Below, one piece after another: positions 1-13,300 of a DNA stretch of 64,000 bases. This DNA is from Setophaga petechia (taxonomy: Eukaryota > Chordata > Aves > Passeriformes > Parulidae). The notes under the pieces were generated by a model. The model was not told the DNA's origin. It saw only the letters and a list, made by a program, of their open reading frames with translations, and made no database searches. The first letter of the stretch is position 1, and each line of letters starts with the position of its first letter. The stretch lies in contig JANCRA010000011.1 of the NCBI GenBank assembly GCA_024362935.1, positions 6,441,501 to 6,505,500 on the forward strand, given 5' to 3'. A program made the position numbers and the translations under genes.

Positions 1-3000
1 ACTGCCTTTACTATTTCTTTCATGTTGTTTTAACTTTCCTTATCTGTCCCTAACTGTGATGGAATGAGAGAACACAAACCAGATCTGAGGAGGGGTAATG
101 AGAAGAAGAGGAATCCTGTTCAGCACAGCAGTCACTAAACATCATTGTAGAAGAGTGAAGAAATTGCAGAAAAACCCATTGCTCCTTGCCTAACAGCCTT
201 ATTTCCACACAAGTTTTCAAGCAGGCCTCAGAGATGCCCTAATGACAGAAAAAAAGGGGTAAAGATTCCTTTAGAATATAAAATCTGTGCTACACCCACG
301 AATAAAGCCAAAGCACTTTGGAGCTCATCCTTTCATTACTGGGTTGCAATTTGGTACTTCTCCTTCCGATCATGCTTAAAAGGTTGTTTAGATTCCCAGC
401 TACAGCCACAGTAAAAGTTATTTTGCTTCTCTCTACAAAGCTTGGCCCTGCCATTATCTCACTCTGGTTGTTTTGCTGTTTCATACTGCAAGAGTTAAAG
501 TTATGAAATCACTGTAACCTCTTGGACCTTGAAAGAACAACAGATTTTGAAAATACTAACTACATGCTAGTGCACTGAAGGATCACTGAGGCAATTTGGA
601 GGTGTAGTAGCTCTCATTTAGGTGCAGTTCATGCAGTGTCACTTCCAGAGAGTGCAAGCACAACCCATCTCTGGGTAAAACACACTTTTAGTAATGGCAT
701 AGGCGTAAGGGAGAGCCCATGAGGGTCTCTTTTAGATGTGCAGAATGAGGAGGAAGTGAGCATACGTTAAGGTACATATTAGAAGATGAGTAATAAAAAA
801 ATTAATTCAGAAATGCTAAGATTTCTGGGAAAGAACTGGGAAGGAAAGCCAGGGTTCAGGTACCAAACTTAACTTTTTTGTAGCACATGCTATAACTATT
901 CCTGCAATAGATGTGACCTCACAAAATTACAAGGCCCTTCTAATAAGCAAAAAAATATAGACAAATCAGGAAAAAATTCAATGTTATAAGAAACACTTTA
1001 GTTTGTTTACTCAGTAATACAGTTTGGAAGAAAACTTGTATAGTTTTTAGGTTGATTTGTATAAAATACAAAAATTTCATAAAGATGATAATACTTTATA
1101 ATTTGAGACTGTCACTTCTAACCATTCACTTTTATAGTTGCAGGAATGCATAATTTTTAGAAGAATAAACTGACAAACTGTTACAGGAAATAAATTAGTG
1201 AGGTTCCTTTTTTAACAGATTACTTTGTGAAATGTAAATTTGACAAATAGACCATTGTAAGGCTCTTACAATGAACTGGAAAAATCAGGCACATAAAAGA
1301 TATTTTATTTGTAGCTCAAACGCCAGCATCTGCCCAATTATCTTTAGGAGCAAATTTGAAAAGAATAAAGCCTCTCAGAATGTGCAAGCAGACTCAGTAG
1401 CTGTGTGATTCATAATGCATCTCAGCAAACTGTTGTTTGCTACACATATGTCAGGGGTTAATATTCCTGTCACTCTCAAGAAACTATTTTTATATCATTT
1501 ATTCTTTTCTGCTATCATGGATCCCAAGAATTTCAGTTAAAGATTATGAATCTCTGCTGGGTGCACACAAACTGCTTCTGGTTCATGAGATGAAAGTCAA
1601 GGATGCTGCCAAGGGAAGACAAAGATGCCTTAAACAATAGCATTCAAGGCGGTAAGCGGTAGGGCACAGCACTCCAAAGCATCTTTGTCATCAACCGTTT
1701 CTGCAAAACTCTCAGCTACGGCAAATTTAATTCAGGGACGAGAGGAAGGTTACATGGTACCCATGTGAGATCTTTTAAAGCATGAAGGGCACTGGGAGAG
1801 AAACCAGAAAGGCTTGGTTTGAAAATCAGAGAAAAGAGTGACAGATGTTACACACACAGGAGTTAGCCTCTCACGATCTCAAGCTGGAAGAAGGAGTAAT
1901 GCTCAAGGGGAAGAAAGATTGTATAAATCTTGAAAACAAAGACAAGTAAATTCTGAATAAATAAGTAGGAATTTTAGGAGGCTGAGAAGAAGGGTCATGT
2001 GCTTAGAATAATAGATCAGCAAAAAGTTTTACACAACTGTATTCCAGGAAGATCAGTAAAAAATATGTTGTAAGGGTGTTGCCTAATAACAAAAGGGAAA
2101 CAAAAAACTTGCAACAGAGTTAAAGTGGTAAGAGAGAAAATCAATGCTTAAATGAAAGTTTTCATGTGCACATAATATGGTATTGCACATGTGTGACACA
2201 GGATTTCTATGATTTTTATATGGTTATTTAGTATATCTAGACAGTACCTCCAATAGGAAATAAGTTATCCCAGTTACCCACCCCTGGGTCAGCCCTTGGA
2301 GCTGGTCCCGTGGGTTTTTGCCCTATTTTCTTGTTATGTTTCTTAAGTTCACGTAGAAAATAAGATATCCTTGTCAGGAATTCTCTCCTTAAGAATAAGA
2401 ATAAGCAGAATTTCAAGAATGTGTTGGCAACAGTCTACTAAACTATGAGATAGTGCAGGAAAATACTAGAAACTACACAAATATCTGCAGGGTTACAAGC
2501 ACCTGAAAAATAAAAAGCTAAAAAATCTTTTGGCATCACGGAGGATGAATAGAAAAGATGTTTCAGTCTTTTAAATACAAGGTCAATAGACTTTTTTGGG
2601 GAAAGTTTTCTTTGAAGAAATTGATGGTATCACCTGTTAAATGAGTTATGCACAAAAGTCCAGCAGACTTGAAAACAATCCGGACATGAGAAACAAGGCA
2701 AAGTGTCTAGATGACAGGCTTAGAGAGAGCCAGGATAAAGAAGATTTTTCACAGGGATGGAGAAAGAATTCAGTGAAAAAGCTGGACTGCAGAGGAAGAT
2801 TATGAAGATAAAGGGACCATCATTCATCATCCATCATCCATCTTTGTTCTACAAGTCACACAACAAAAACCTGCTCCAATAAAATAGTGTCCAACTTTGT
2901 GAATATCTAGCTCAGGTCAGATGAGCTACTTATAAAACTTTATTTGCCCTAAACCAAGTAAATATGGCAAGACAATGCTTGGAACATAAATATTTATTTG

Positions 3001-3444
3001 TAAATAAAACACAATTTCATTTATATACAAGCACAAAATTCCATCTGAAGCAAATTCAATCCCCATTAAATTTCAAATTATTTTTACTCCCCTGCAATGG
3101 AACCTAAACAACATTGTTAAGTGAAATATTACATTCAAGGTGAAAACACTGCAACCGTAATTGTTGTATGACCCGAGGTCACATAATATAGTCCTTTCTA
3201 GTACTTCATGGATGAAATGATCTTAGAGAGCAAAGTTCGATTATACACTTACCAGATGTTTTAACAGAGTTTCCCTCTTAAAACCAAATTATAAACAGAC
3301 CATTTTAATTCTCAAGGCTGAAAAATATTAACTTTTGAAATCTAAAAAATCTTAATTCTGTTGATGAATATGTGGTTAGCATTGCAGTTTATAGAGGTAT
3401 TTGAGTGTTAAAGTCTCCTTTTCAGAATGGGTAAAAAATAACCG

Positions 3445-3447
<3 letters not shown>

Positions 3448-3477
<30 letters not shown>
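3448..3477. repeat. (TA)n microsatellite
   Basis: An uninterrupted TA dinucleotide run of about 15 copies, followed by AT-rich, CA/TG-flavoured sequence to about 3550. Simple repeat; no function implied. Confidence 0.95.
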
Positions 3478-3478
<1 letters not shown>

Positions 3479-5819
3479 GTGTGAAATTTTATATAATTAT
3501 ACATGCACACACATATATGCATCTATATGTGACACATATACATATACATGATATCCATGCTCAACATAGATATGAAGACCAAAAAATTCTCATAAACTAT
3601 ATATATATTTCTGTGATTATAGTAACAGAGCATTTTAAATAATTTCTTTACTGCACAGTGTAAATATGAAGTTTACATAATTATCTACTAAATAAATTTA
3701 AAAAGCCAGTTATTCACTGCTTAAGATTATTATTTGATGTCAAGTTTACTAAGCACTAAAAGATGCTATGAAAATAAAATCTATTAGCCATGTTGAACAT
3801 GACCTGACACATTTACACATGTATAAAGTTATACTTCATCCCAGAAGATACTAATTGAAAATGTAAACATAACCAACCCCTGAAATTGCAGTGACTAGTG
3901 AGAAAAGTTCTGAGAGACAAAGTGTCACTCTGCACACTCTGAGAAATAACCATAGTCTAGTCTATGTGATTATAGAATGTGTCTAACTTATAGTGAAGTT
4001 TTTAATAGCCCTTATTATCAATATCAAGGCAGTGACTGCAGTAAAAGTGGGTTAAAGGCAGAACTGTCATGAGTGCAAGGTTATGGCTGTGCTGGGCCAA
4101 TGCATGATGGGCGTTTGCACATTAGGTGCGAGAACAGAGTGAGTCAGAGCTGCCTCACTCAATGCTCAGAAGCAACCCAGCACAGTGCATTTCTTTTCCA
4201 CATGTCATCATACACAAGAAAGATTGGAAAGGAAGATTGTCAAGTTTCTAATCCAAGACTCTGACCAACAACAATGAAAAGAATGAAACTGCTGTGTGCC
4301 TGGTCACTACTCTGTGATGCAGTTTCACAAAGTCGACTGTGATGGTCAGTGTTTGTCTGCACCTCTAAAGCATTCCCAGGCCTGATTTTCCTTCTTTTTG
4401 CCATACACGGCATGATCTGCTGCTGTGAACCCCTTGGTCCCATCGTGAGCTGAATTAGTGAGCACAGAGAAGGTGTCCTTGCTGGGGCTCTGGGGGGGTT
4501 CTGCCATCTCCATCACCTCAGCTGCTGGGAGGAGCAGGATGCAATGGGAAGGTATCTTTTGGGCAACAGGATTTGAAGCAAGTGCTTCTGTAATGTTATT
4601 TTTGTGTCTTGATATACTTGCAAGATATGAAACCAACTATTTTTAGTCCAGTTTTTCAATTAAGTGGACTTTAATCCTAAAATTCTTTTTGAGGAAGACT
4701 TACAAATCTGCTTTTGGAACTGACTTCTGAAAATTTCGATGCTTATGTTTATCTCTTTTTTGAGTCCAGATTTCTACCACCTTCACAAAGTATTTTCTCA
4801 TAATAACAAAGCAACAGTGGCAGGAAGAATAAAATGGGAGAAAGTGGTGACATTTGCTTTCAGTTTTTTTCACTCAGCAGTGGTGAGAAAACCTCTGAAT
4901 TTTACAGGATTTTCTGATAGAAAAGTCGACTTTTTCTATCAGCAAGGTCTGTAAAATAAACTATGATGCTGTTTTTGTTAATCTCAGAATCTCAAAAAAC
5001 CCAAACCATGTGAACAGTGGAAAACAGAAAGGAAGGGTGCAGATGACCTTTTTTGTATCATCAGCATTCTGAGTTACCTGAGTATCATTAAGTGATATGC
5101 AGGTAAGTCACCTGCTCTGGTGATGCTCTGTGCAATTCTGTGCCAGTGTATGTCAGCAAATAAAAAGATTCTATTTCTCAAAGTAACCCAAGATTTAAGT
5201 ATCAAAACAGAGCAGGAGAGCCCTAATACCTTACGTATTTAAAATTATCATTTATACTCTCCACTTACATAAAATATTTATGATAATATTAGAGACAAGA
5301 AATGAAAAATAGAAGTTTTTTTCCATGAAGTTATTTTAATAATGTTTAACCATAGCTGATCTGCAATGGGCCTTGTGTTCCAGCATTTATCGCAGGTCCT
5401 TTGTTGTAAGAATGAAGTGAGTGAAGTTTAAGAGAATGAAGTGTCAGTAGGCTAAAAGTAACTCCTCTTCCTTGTCCTTATTAGGAGCTCCTAGTCTATA
5501 TTTAATCTCTATAATTTAAGAACCCATCACAGTTAAAAGGGCAAATTCAGATTTCTTATCTTTATCTGTGAATATCTTATTTATTAATTTCTTACCTTCA
5601 TTGTTTAAAGGAGAAATTTTAGTAAGCAAAGACGTGAGACAGCAAGCTTTACTAAAAAATTTAAAATTAAAGAACCACTAGATAAACTGTTTCTTTCAAG
5701 TAACAATTAAGTAGTTTTAACTCAGTCACAAAAAAAGAAAATCTCTACACTCTGCTGTTTTTTAAATTTCTTCTTTAAAAGAATATGAGTTTCAGCATTT
5801 TTTATCAATTCTAGGAACT

Positions 5820-6115
5820 TATTTAATATCTAAGCATTTATATTATTTTCTTGATATTCTCTATATTATGTATATTATATAAATTATCTGTAATAATAAA
5901 TATAATAATAAATGTTAAATGATAAATTTCTCTGAAATATAGAAAGAGAAATATATAACAAATTATATATTTGTTATAAATAACAGAGAAGAAAGAGAGA
6001 GAAATAAATAACCAGAGAAATATATAAAAAATAATATTTATTGTTATGTATAATATTATGTATGATTTATACATATACCCAGATAAGTAACCACTGATAA
6101 ATTAAAAATAAATAA
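5820..6115. repeat. AT-rich low-complexity tract
   Basis: Almost pure A+T sequence with repeated ATA, AAT and AGAGAAATA words. A small inverted repeat sits inside it: TATAACAAAT at 5954-5963 and its complement at 5969-5978, with a 5-nt spacer. The minus-strand open frame across this tract, rich in Ile, Tyr and Phe, is a by-product of composition. Confidence 0.8.
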
Positions 6116-9100
6116 ATAAGATTTTTTAACTGTAAGTAGCAATAATTTCAGCAACAGAACTTTTGCCTGAAGCCATTGTAGATCTGCTTAATAGTAGCAA
6201 AATTAACATGAAAATAAAGGAACCTGTAATATGTCCCTTATCCAGGGAAATAACTCAATTCCTACAAACATAAAAAGGAAGAAAATATTAAAAACTTAGC
6301 ACAGAAATGTGAATATCTTTCATACTATTCCTTCCTAGATGCAGTCTCATACAAATAAATTTTTGGAGAGGGTGGGAAAATTTAACTCAGCAACATTGTC
6401 AGCAACATTTTCTAACAAACTTCCAGTAAAGCAGTTCGAAAATGTCAAAGTTCATATCATGTCCTCTTCCATTCCCAAATTCTGCATGTCTATTAGATGA
6501 TAATAGTCTGTTTCAGACAATTAACAAGAGCTATAGGTCAAGAGACAAGAAACATCTCTCACCACCAAAGTTCTAGTTTCAAACTATTCTAAGTTGCAAA
6601 CAATGCAGCCTTTATATTATCAATGACTAGCATTTGTGACTTAATAATTCATATTGAATCACGTCATCCTTAATTATGACAATTCTATGCACTGTCTTTC
6701 CTAAAATGTCTGTGAGCAATTTATGCCTTTATCTAATATCATTTAAGTTAAACAGAAATTTATGTCAGCAAAGATACTCTGGGCTGTAGACTGTAGCACT
6801 TAAAAATATTTGATTCTCAAATTCAAATAGAGATTGTCATATTTAACCAAGTTGCATCCATATAGCCCATATATTCCCTGGTTTTTAGGGCACAGGAATC
6901 TAACATCCTCAGAGTTCTGGTTTCATTACCTCTCAAAAGTTTCAAATTCTCTTCCAGACAATTCTGAAAAAAAAATTAAAATTAATATTTCAAGCTTCCT
7001 AGCTAAAAAAAGAATCATTTAAAATAATTGTAAAACAAACTCTATACAGCAAGAGACAATGAGTTCTGAATTGTTCCTTGGTTTCAAATAATATCCACAT
7101 TAATTGTCCTATTACACCTTTCTAGTCATGACAACAAAAGTGCAATTGGCTGTCTTGTTTTAGGGAAAAAAAAAGAAAAAAAAAGGGTTCTCTCCTTTTA
7201 CACCTTTTATATGCAGACAAAGAGTTTTCTGTTCTTTCTACTCCTCTGTCAAGTGTAAAATAGTCTTGGCAAGCAGACAGGCAAGTTTATACAGAAAATC
7301 CACAGATAATCTGGCAATTTATCTGGCCTGATAGTGATACTTTTCTGGCTGTCACTCAGCACAAGGCTTTGTCTTTTATACCTAATATCAGTCAGCAGCA
7401 CATTTTACCACTGCCTTTCTTTCTCAATCTGCTCACACAGTCTGTCTCCCAAGTTATCAGCACTCATTCCTGGGTATGCACAGCAGAAAGGCAATGGCTA
7501 TGTCAGCACATATTGCTCAGCTAAAACATAAAGCTTATTCCACCACTGTAAATGCTGCTTCTACTTGCTTATTACTCCGCTATAGCCTGACTTTCACTCT
7601 TTGGCTATGAAATTGAAAATATGTCATCTTGAAGCCTGTTATGTACCTGAAAGGTACTTTCTTTCTGACAATTTTCACTTGTCTTGTTTCTTTCCAGCAT
7701 TTTTTTCCTAGTCACTTCAGACTCTTCTGTTGTCAACTAGATGGGAGAAATATAAACCCCTAAGAAGTATTGGTCTTTTCTGTTGCTCAGAAACCAAAAC
7801 AAAAATAAGAATACAACAGGATGATATCAGCAAGTTGACATTTCTTTTTCTAAGACTCCACAGTCATCTTCTCCAGACTTCCTTGTTTTGAGATCAGCAT
7901 AGTTTTTCATGCATTTAAGACAGCTTATGATAAAAAATAAGGATATTTCATTCAGAACTTTAATCCCCTTCCCTACTGTGAGGAAAAAGGATTTTTCCTC
8001 AAAGAAGAAAAAAAATCATAACTTTAATTTCTCTTATTTTGAAAACCAGCTATAAATTTGTCCTGCATCTTGTGTAACACAAGTTGCAACACTAAGCACC
8101 AATATTAATTGTCTGAATTTGAAACTGAAAAGTTGAATTGTTTAACTTTCAGGAAACTTCTCTCATAAAACTCAAATTAAACAAAAGTTGATTGTTTGTT
8201 TCAACAATTGTATATGAGCTAGATCCAGAGGTTGATATTGACAGAGATGAGTTTAAATATCATTTGTCAGAATTACTTGCCACCAGATAAGAATCTCAGA
8301 AACTCTGTCTCTAAAAATTACTATTATTGACATGTAATTACCTTTTGTGAGAGAAAAAAGCCATGTCTCTTTGCTGAAACAGTGATACATTCTTTTTCTT
8401 TTTCACTCATACATACACAGAGAGGCAGAATTCCGATTCACATATCATGAACAGAAATATAAGGAGAATTTATTCTGTTCAATCTTCACCATAAATGGTG
8501 TTGGAACCAAGAAGCAGCAACCTAACTTTACAAATTTAAAATTGAATATGCAGGGCTAGCAGATGGAATAAGCTTTTTAATTTTAAGCTAAACATGTTTG
8601 AACTAGGAACTAAGAATACATGACAGACATTGAACTTCAAATATAAATTTTGCAGAGACACATTTCATAGTGGGATCATAGTTTTATGTTGTTAATGTTT
8701 GCTTTCTCCATTTAGACTGCAGCAATTGTAAACAGCTGTAACTCACGTTAATGGCCAAAAAAGCAGACACTTCCCTGACCTGCCTGAATGGTTTTGGGGG
8801 TTATCTACACAGGAAAGTTAGAGTGCCAGGCTGGGAATTTACTGCATAATAACAGCTCTACACAGCTGTTCTCCTCTAGAGTGAGCATCCTAGCTGCATC
8901 TTAAATAGGATTTTTTTGTGTGGTGTTTTCTTCCCCTGTAATGCAGAGCCATCCAATTCGCATTCAATGCTTCCTGAAAAATGTTACCTATTCTTCAAGC
9001 TAGTCAACAGCAAAACATTAAATCATTAAAATCATAAAAATATTAAAACTATACCACCTTCCACCAATTCTTTTTTTTTAACTTAAAAAATACAAAAAAT

Positions 9101-9599
9101 TTGCAAATTATTCTATGTTATGTGCTAACTAGATGGATGTTAGGAGAATATTTATCAGAATTTTTGAGGAGGATATTTTTTCAGGGGGTGTAAACTGCCC
9201 AGTGCTCATGCACAGTGAGTACCTCAAGGGACGTTCAGGGTCAAAAATGCTTTAAACATACTCTTTATTTGCCTTCACCACAACAGATCAGTTCTACACT
9301 TGCAAACAGGTATATGAAGGGAGTATGAATATTGAATATAAGCACATAATCTTGCTGACTACAACTCAGGTATGTTGGTTTTATTGAGGGATTTTAATGT
9401 CTGAAGAATGCAACTTTTATTTCTGTAGCTGCTCTGTACTGATTGTGTCAGTTCTTCTCGTAAAAACAAATTTAGGTCTCTCAAAGCAAGAGGTAGTAAC
9501 ATTAAATTAGTAACATACAGCCATCTAAGTCACAAATGTATTTGAAATCAGCTTCTATTAGATTGTTAAGGACAATTCACTTGTGTTTTGTACTTGTGA

Positions 9600-10338
9600 A
9601 TATCATGAGGTTCAACAAGACCAAATGCAAGGTGCTGCACCTGGGTAAGGGCAACCCTTACAGCGTGGGGAATGAAGGGATGGAGAGCAGTCCTGCTGGA
9701 AAAGGCTTTTGGGTTCTGTTGGATTGAAGAGATGGTTGTGATCTAGCAATGTGCACTCACAGCCCAGAAAGCAAATCATATCCTGGGCTGCATGCAAAGC
9801 AGCTTGGCCAGCTGAGACCCCACCTGCAGTGCTGCACCCAGCTCTGGGGTCCCCATCACAGGAAGGACATGGATCTGATGAAGTCAGTCCAGAGAAAGGT
9901 CTCAACCATGATCTGAAGTTTGGGATACCTCTTCTACGAGGAAAGGCTGGGAGAGTTGGGGTTTTTCAGGTTGGAGAAGAGAAGGTTCCGGGGAGACATA
10001 ATTGCAGCCTTCCAGTACCTGAAGATGGCCTACAAGAAAGATGGGGACAGACTTTTTAGTAGGGCCTATTGTGATAGGACAAGGGGTAATGGTTTTGAAC
10101 TAAAAAAGTGTGGTTCAGACTTGATATAAGCCTGAATTTTTTTATGAAGAGGTGGTGAGACACTGGAACAAGTTTTCCAGAGATGTGGTAGATGCTCCAT
10201 TCATGGAACATCAAGGTCATCATGTTGGATGGGACTCTGAGCAACCACTTCTACTTGATGCCCATGCTCTTTGCAAGGGGTTAGGACTACATGAGCTCTA
10301 AAAGTCCTTTTGAACCCAAATCCCTCTAATTCTACAAA
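9600..10338 (+). mobile_element. CR1 LINE fragment, 5'-truncated, decayed
   Basis: The stretch follows the 3' part of avian CR1 elements on the plus strand: the end of the reverse-transcriptase reading frame (TTCAACAAGACCAAATGCA, then a GTGCTGCACCTGGG-type motif, AGCTCTGGGGTCCCC, GGACATGGA), then GATAGGACAAGGGGTAATGG, the CACTGGAACAAG segment and the GTTGGATGGGACT segment near the 3' end. The terminus (GAACCCAAATCCCTCTAATTCTA) is a degraded form of the usual CR1 tail. Stops and small indels break the coding part, so it is a dead 5'-truncated insertion, as most avian CR1 copies are. The subfamily cannot be assigned by eye. Confidence 0.9.
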
Positions 10339-13300
10339 ATGTCAGTTGCCAACTTCCAGGATTTTCCCAGAGATATCTATTGATGGGCAGCAACATTTAG
10401 CTATAAAGAAATCTTGCTTTCACTCTACTATTCCTTCCATCTCCTATGGGCCAAATCCTACTCTATTGGTAAGGTCTGAAATGACTCACTTCTCAAGTAC
10501 ACTCAGTACCTAGCAGGATGGGTATCTAAATCCTGGTTTAACTTCACTCACATCAAGAAAATGACATCAGTAAAAAATTGAAGAAGTAAAATAGAATTAA
10601 AGCTACCTGGAATACTATAAAACTAATAAAAAAAGCTAACATTTGTCCTGTGATGAATGAAATAGACGGACAAATTTGGTTTAGCTTGCCTAGCTAGTTG
10701 ACAGAATTCTTTCTCAGTTGTGTTTCCATTATCCTTCAGACAGCATCTGGGAACATAACTGTGTTCTAGGGATGTTGGGCAGATTGGGCTTGTCCTGCAA
10801 CTCAGCAGCTGAGTCACTCTGGATATGTTAGGTAAAAACATGGAGAACTGAGAATCGACTCTTTCACTCTATAATGAGGATTTTTTCCTTTTGGGACTTC
10901 TAGAAATATACTTTTAGGATGAAAGTGAAATCATCCATGTATTCATACGTCACCTGTGATTCACTGATCAAGTTTTTTTTCCCAAACCAAATTGTGTCAT
11001 AGAAGATATCAAATAACAAACCATAAAACCCAGTCAGTAAGAGTATTAGCCTTGTCCCATAAAATTCTCTTGCAATTGAACCCAAATTTTATTTGTGGAT
11101 CGTAATCTAATGTTCTGTTGCAGCTGGTAGAGTAGGGAGAAAGTCTTACTTAGGATTTTATTAAAAATCATAGTAACATCTTCCTACAAAGATTCTTCTT
11201 GTCAAAACAGGATGGTCGTGTGTTGTCGCATTTTGTTCTGTACCCTTTCTGCCGTATTCTACACTTAATTTCCAATACCAAGAACTTGCTTTCAGGAGAA
11301 AGATATATTCCCGAGGAAAGATTAAAAGAATTAGAAAGCTCTTTCTGATGCAATCAAACTTTTGCAGAAATCTGTAATTTTCCTATAAAGAGGCCAATTC
11401 AGTCCATTGTTAAAAATATAGCAATTGATTTACTTGTAGAGGACCCTTGGGAATCAATTGAAATTATAATGCTACTTTCAAGTGCTACATTTTCCATAGT
11501 CTGAGAACCAATTCTCTTGGAAACATGTTCCCCTTGCAAATCTTTTTCATGTCAAATAATTTCTATTTCTTGTATAATAATTTCATGGACCTTGTCTTCA
11601 ATGTTTCCTGTCATTGTATATTTTACAGTTCTTGACTAAATAGAAGTGATATTGTACAAATTTAATTTTAGATTCACAAGCATCATTACCACGTTTCAAT
11701 TTAAATGGAACTGATTTGCAAGTGAAACAATAGAGCATTTCCTAGCAATGAGATAAGTCTCTGCTATTTGCAAGTGTTTGCAAATGTGTCTCATAATCTT
11801 GGACTTGAGTTTTAGAAACTGCAGTCAAACCTCCTACCTACATCTGTGAACAAACACAGAAGCAACTGGGGGTCTGTTTAAACCCAGCAGATGGACGGTC
11901 CTTGCATGAACAGATTGCAGGAGAGGCAGTGTGGGACGCAGTGCCACCCCTTCTGAGCAGCAAACTCGAGCAGTCTGAGGCAAAGCAGCCCACAATTAAG
12001 GCTCCACATCTTGCTTCTTTTCCTACATGAAGGCAAATCCTCTCCCACCCCACCTCTACAAAGTCATTTTACTCAAGGAGAATGATTTGCATTCACTTGC
12101 AATATGAGCAAATTGCTTCCTAATATTTCCCAGTCTGCAGGACACGCTGAAATACTCACACATTGTGACTGATAAAAATATGCTTAGAGCTCGTATCTGT
12201 GGAGGAAAGAGATAGTTCTTGGATTTGGTTTCTTCACAGCTGATTACTTTTTGTGGCTTGGTTGTGTAAAGACATTATTGCATTTCAGTCTGATTTGACT
12301 GTTTCTCACTTTTTGTAAAAGGTGCTGTAAGCTCAGGACAAAGGCTTTTGTAAGCAAATTGAAGCAGTGTCTAAACTAATTTGAACAATAAAGGCATAAA
12401 GGCAGGTAACAGTTAAGTGTTCTTCCTTACCTATATTTGTGGGTCATTCTAGTGCTTCTTTGACTCCCTCCATGTCTGCTCATGCAACTTTATTTAAAAT
12501 TTCATGTTCTTCTGAAAATTACCCCATAATGTAATTTTGGGTCTTGCGTCATTCAATATTAAAATCTTGTTGATTTAGTCTGACAGCAGTATGAAGGACA
12601 AAGAAGGAAAAATTAGTTCTAAAATCTAGTAATTCTCTTAGCACCATCATAATCTCTCTATTTGGTTACTTGGATATTACTAACAAAAATAAAGACCACA
12701 TCATTTTTTGTCTTTCATTGGAAAGAAATGGACATAAAATCCTACCACATGAAACTGGAGGAGTTTTTATGTCTTTGCTGCACAGTGTAATTATATAATT
12801 GTGTTTGATAAGGGATAAAAGCAAAAAGAATAATTCTCATAGGATCTGCTTATTTTTTAGAAAAGGGGGGTTATGTTATGATTTGAGGTTTTTTCTTTCT
12901 TTAGTACTATGAAGAGAGAGATGACACCAAAATTACTGCGTGACCGGTAAGCAGTTGTTGAATAACAATTGAAAATAATTCAAGACATCTTACATCATGT
13001 AAAATCAATATTGAAATGTGCACACTTCTAGAGTCCTCTCTGGCCTATAACAAGCGCTATACGTACTTTCATTTTTTACTTCTAGCCAAGGTTTAGTTTT
13101 AGGTAAAATGAGAAAGATAAAGAAGATAGAAATAAAAATTCACAGCCAAGGTAAATAAAAAAATTCTTATTTTGTGAAATTTCAAGTTTTCTCATGAAAA
13201 CATTTCCCTTCTCTCTGTATTTCTTGATTTCTCCTATGGCTATACCTCTGCTTATTCAGACCAAACTTCTTCGAAAGAACTTCACAGAAAAGTTCTGTGT

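Larger units (their letters stand above)
1..9599. other. AT-rich low-copy DNA without a recognisable gene
   Basis: I see no convincing exon, RNA gene or intact transposon here. The longest open frames are under 100 codons and resemble no family I know. Visible local structure is a (TA)n microsatellite at 3448-3477, an AT-only low-complexity stretch around 5820-6115, and a somewhat GC-richer patch at about 4240-4640. The composition fits a large intron or gene desert in a vertebrate genome. Confidence 0.6.

Noticed and set aside
4240..4640. Minus-strand frame (96 codons) in a GC-richer patch, considered as a processed pseudogene
   Set aside because: The sequence looks somewhat protein-like (Ser/Pro-rich, then Lys-rich), but I could not match it to any gene. 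No poly-A tail or target-site duplication is evident.
5064..5102. Short segment between an acceptor-like TCATCAG and a perfect CAG/GTAAGT donor
   Set aside because: None of the three frames is open, and a single good donor in AT-rich DNA is expected by chance. A non-coding exon cannot be excluded.
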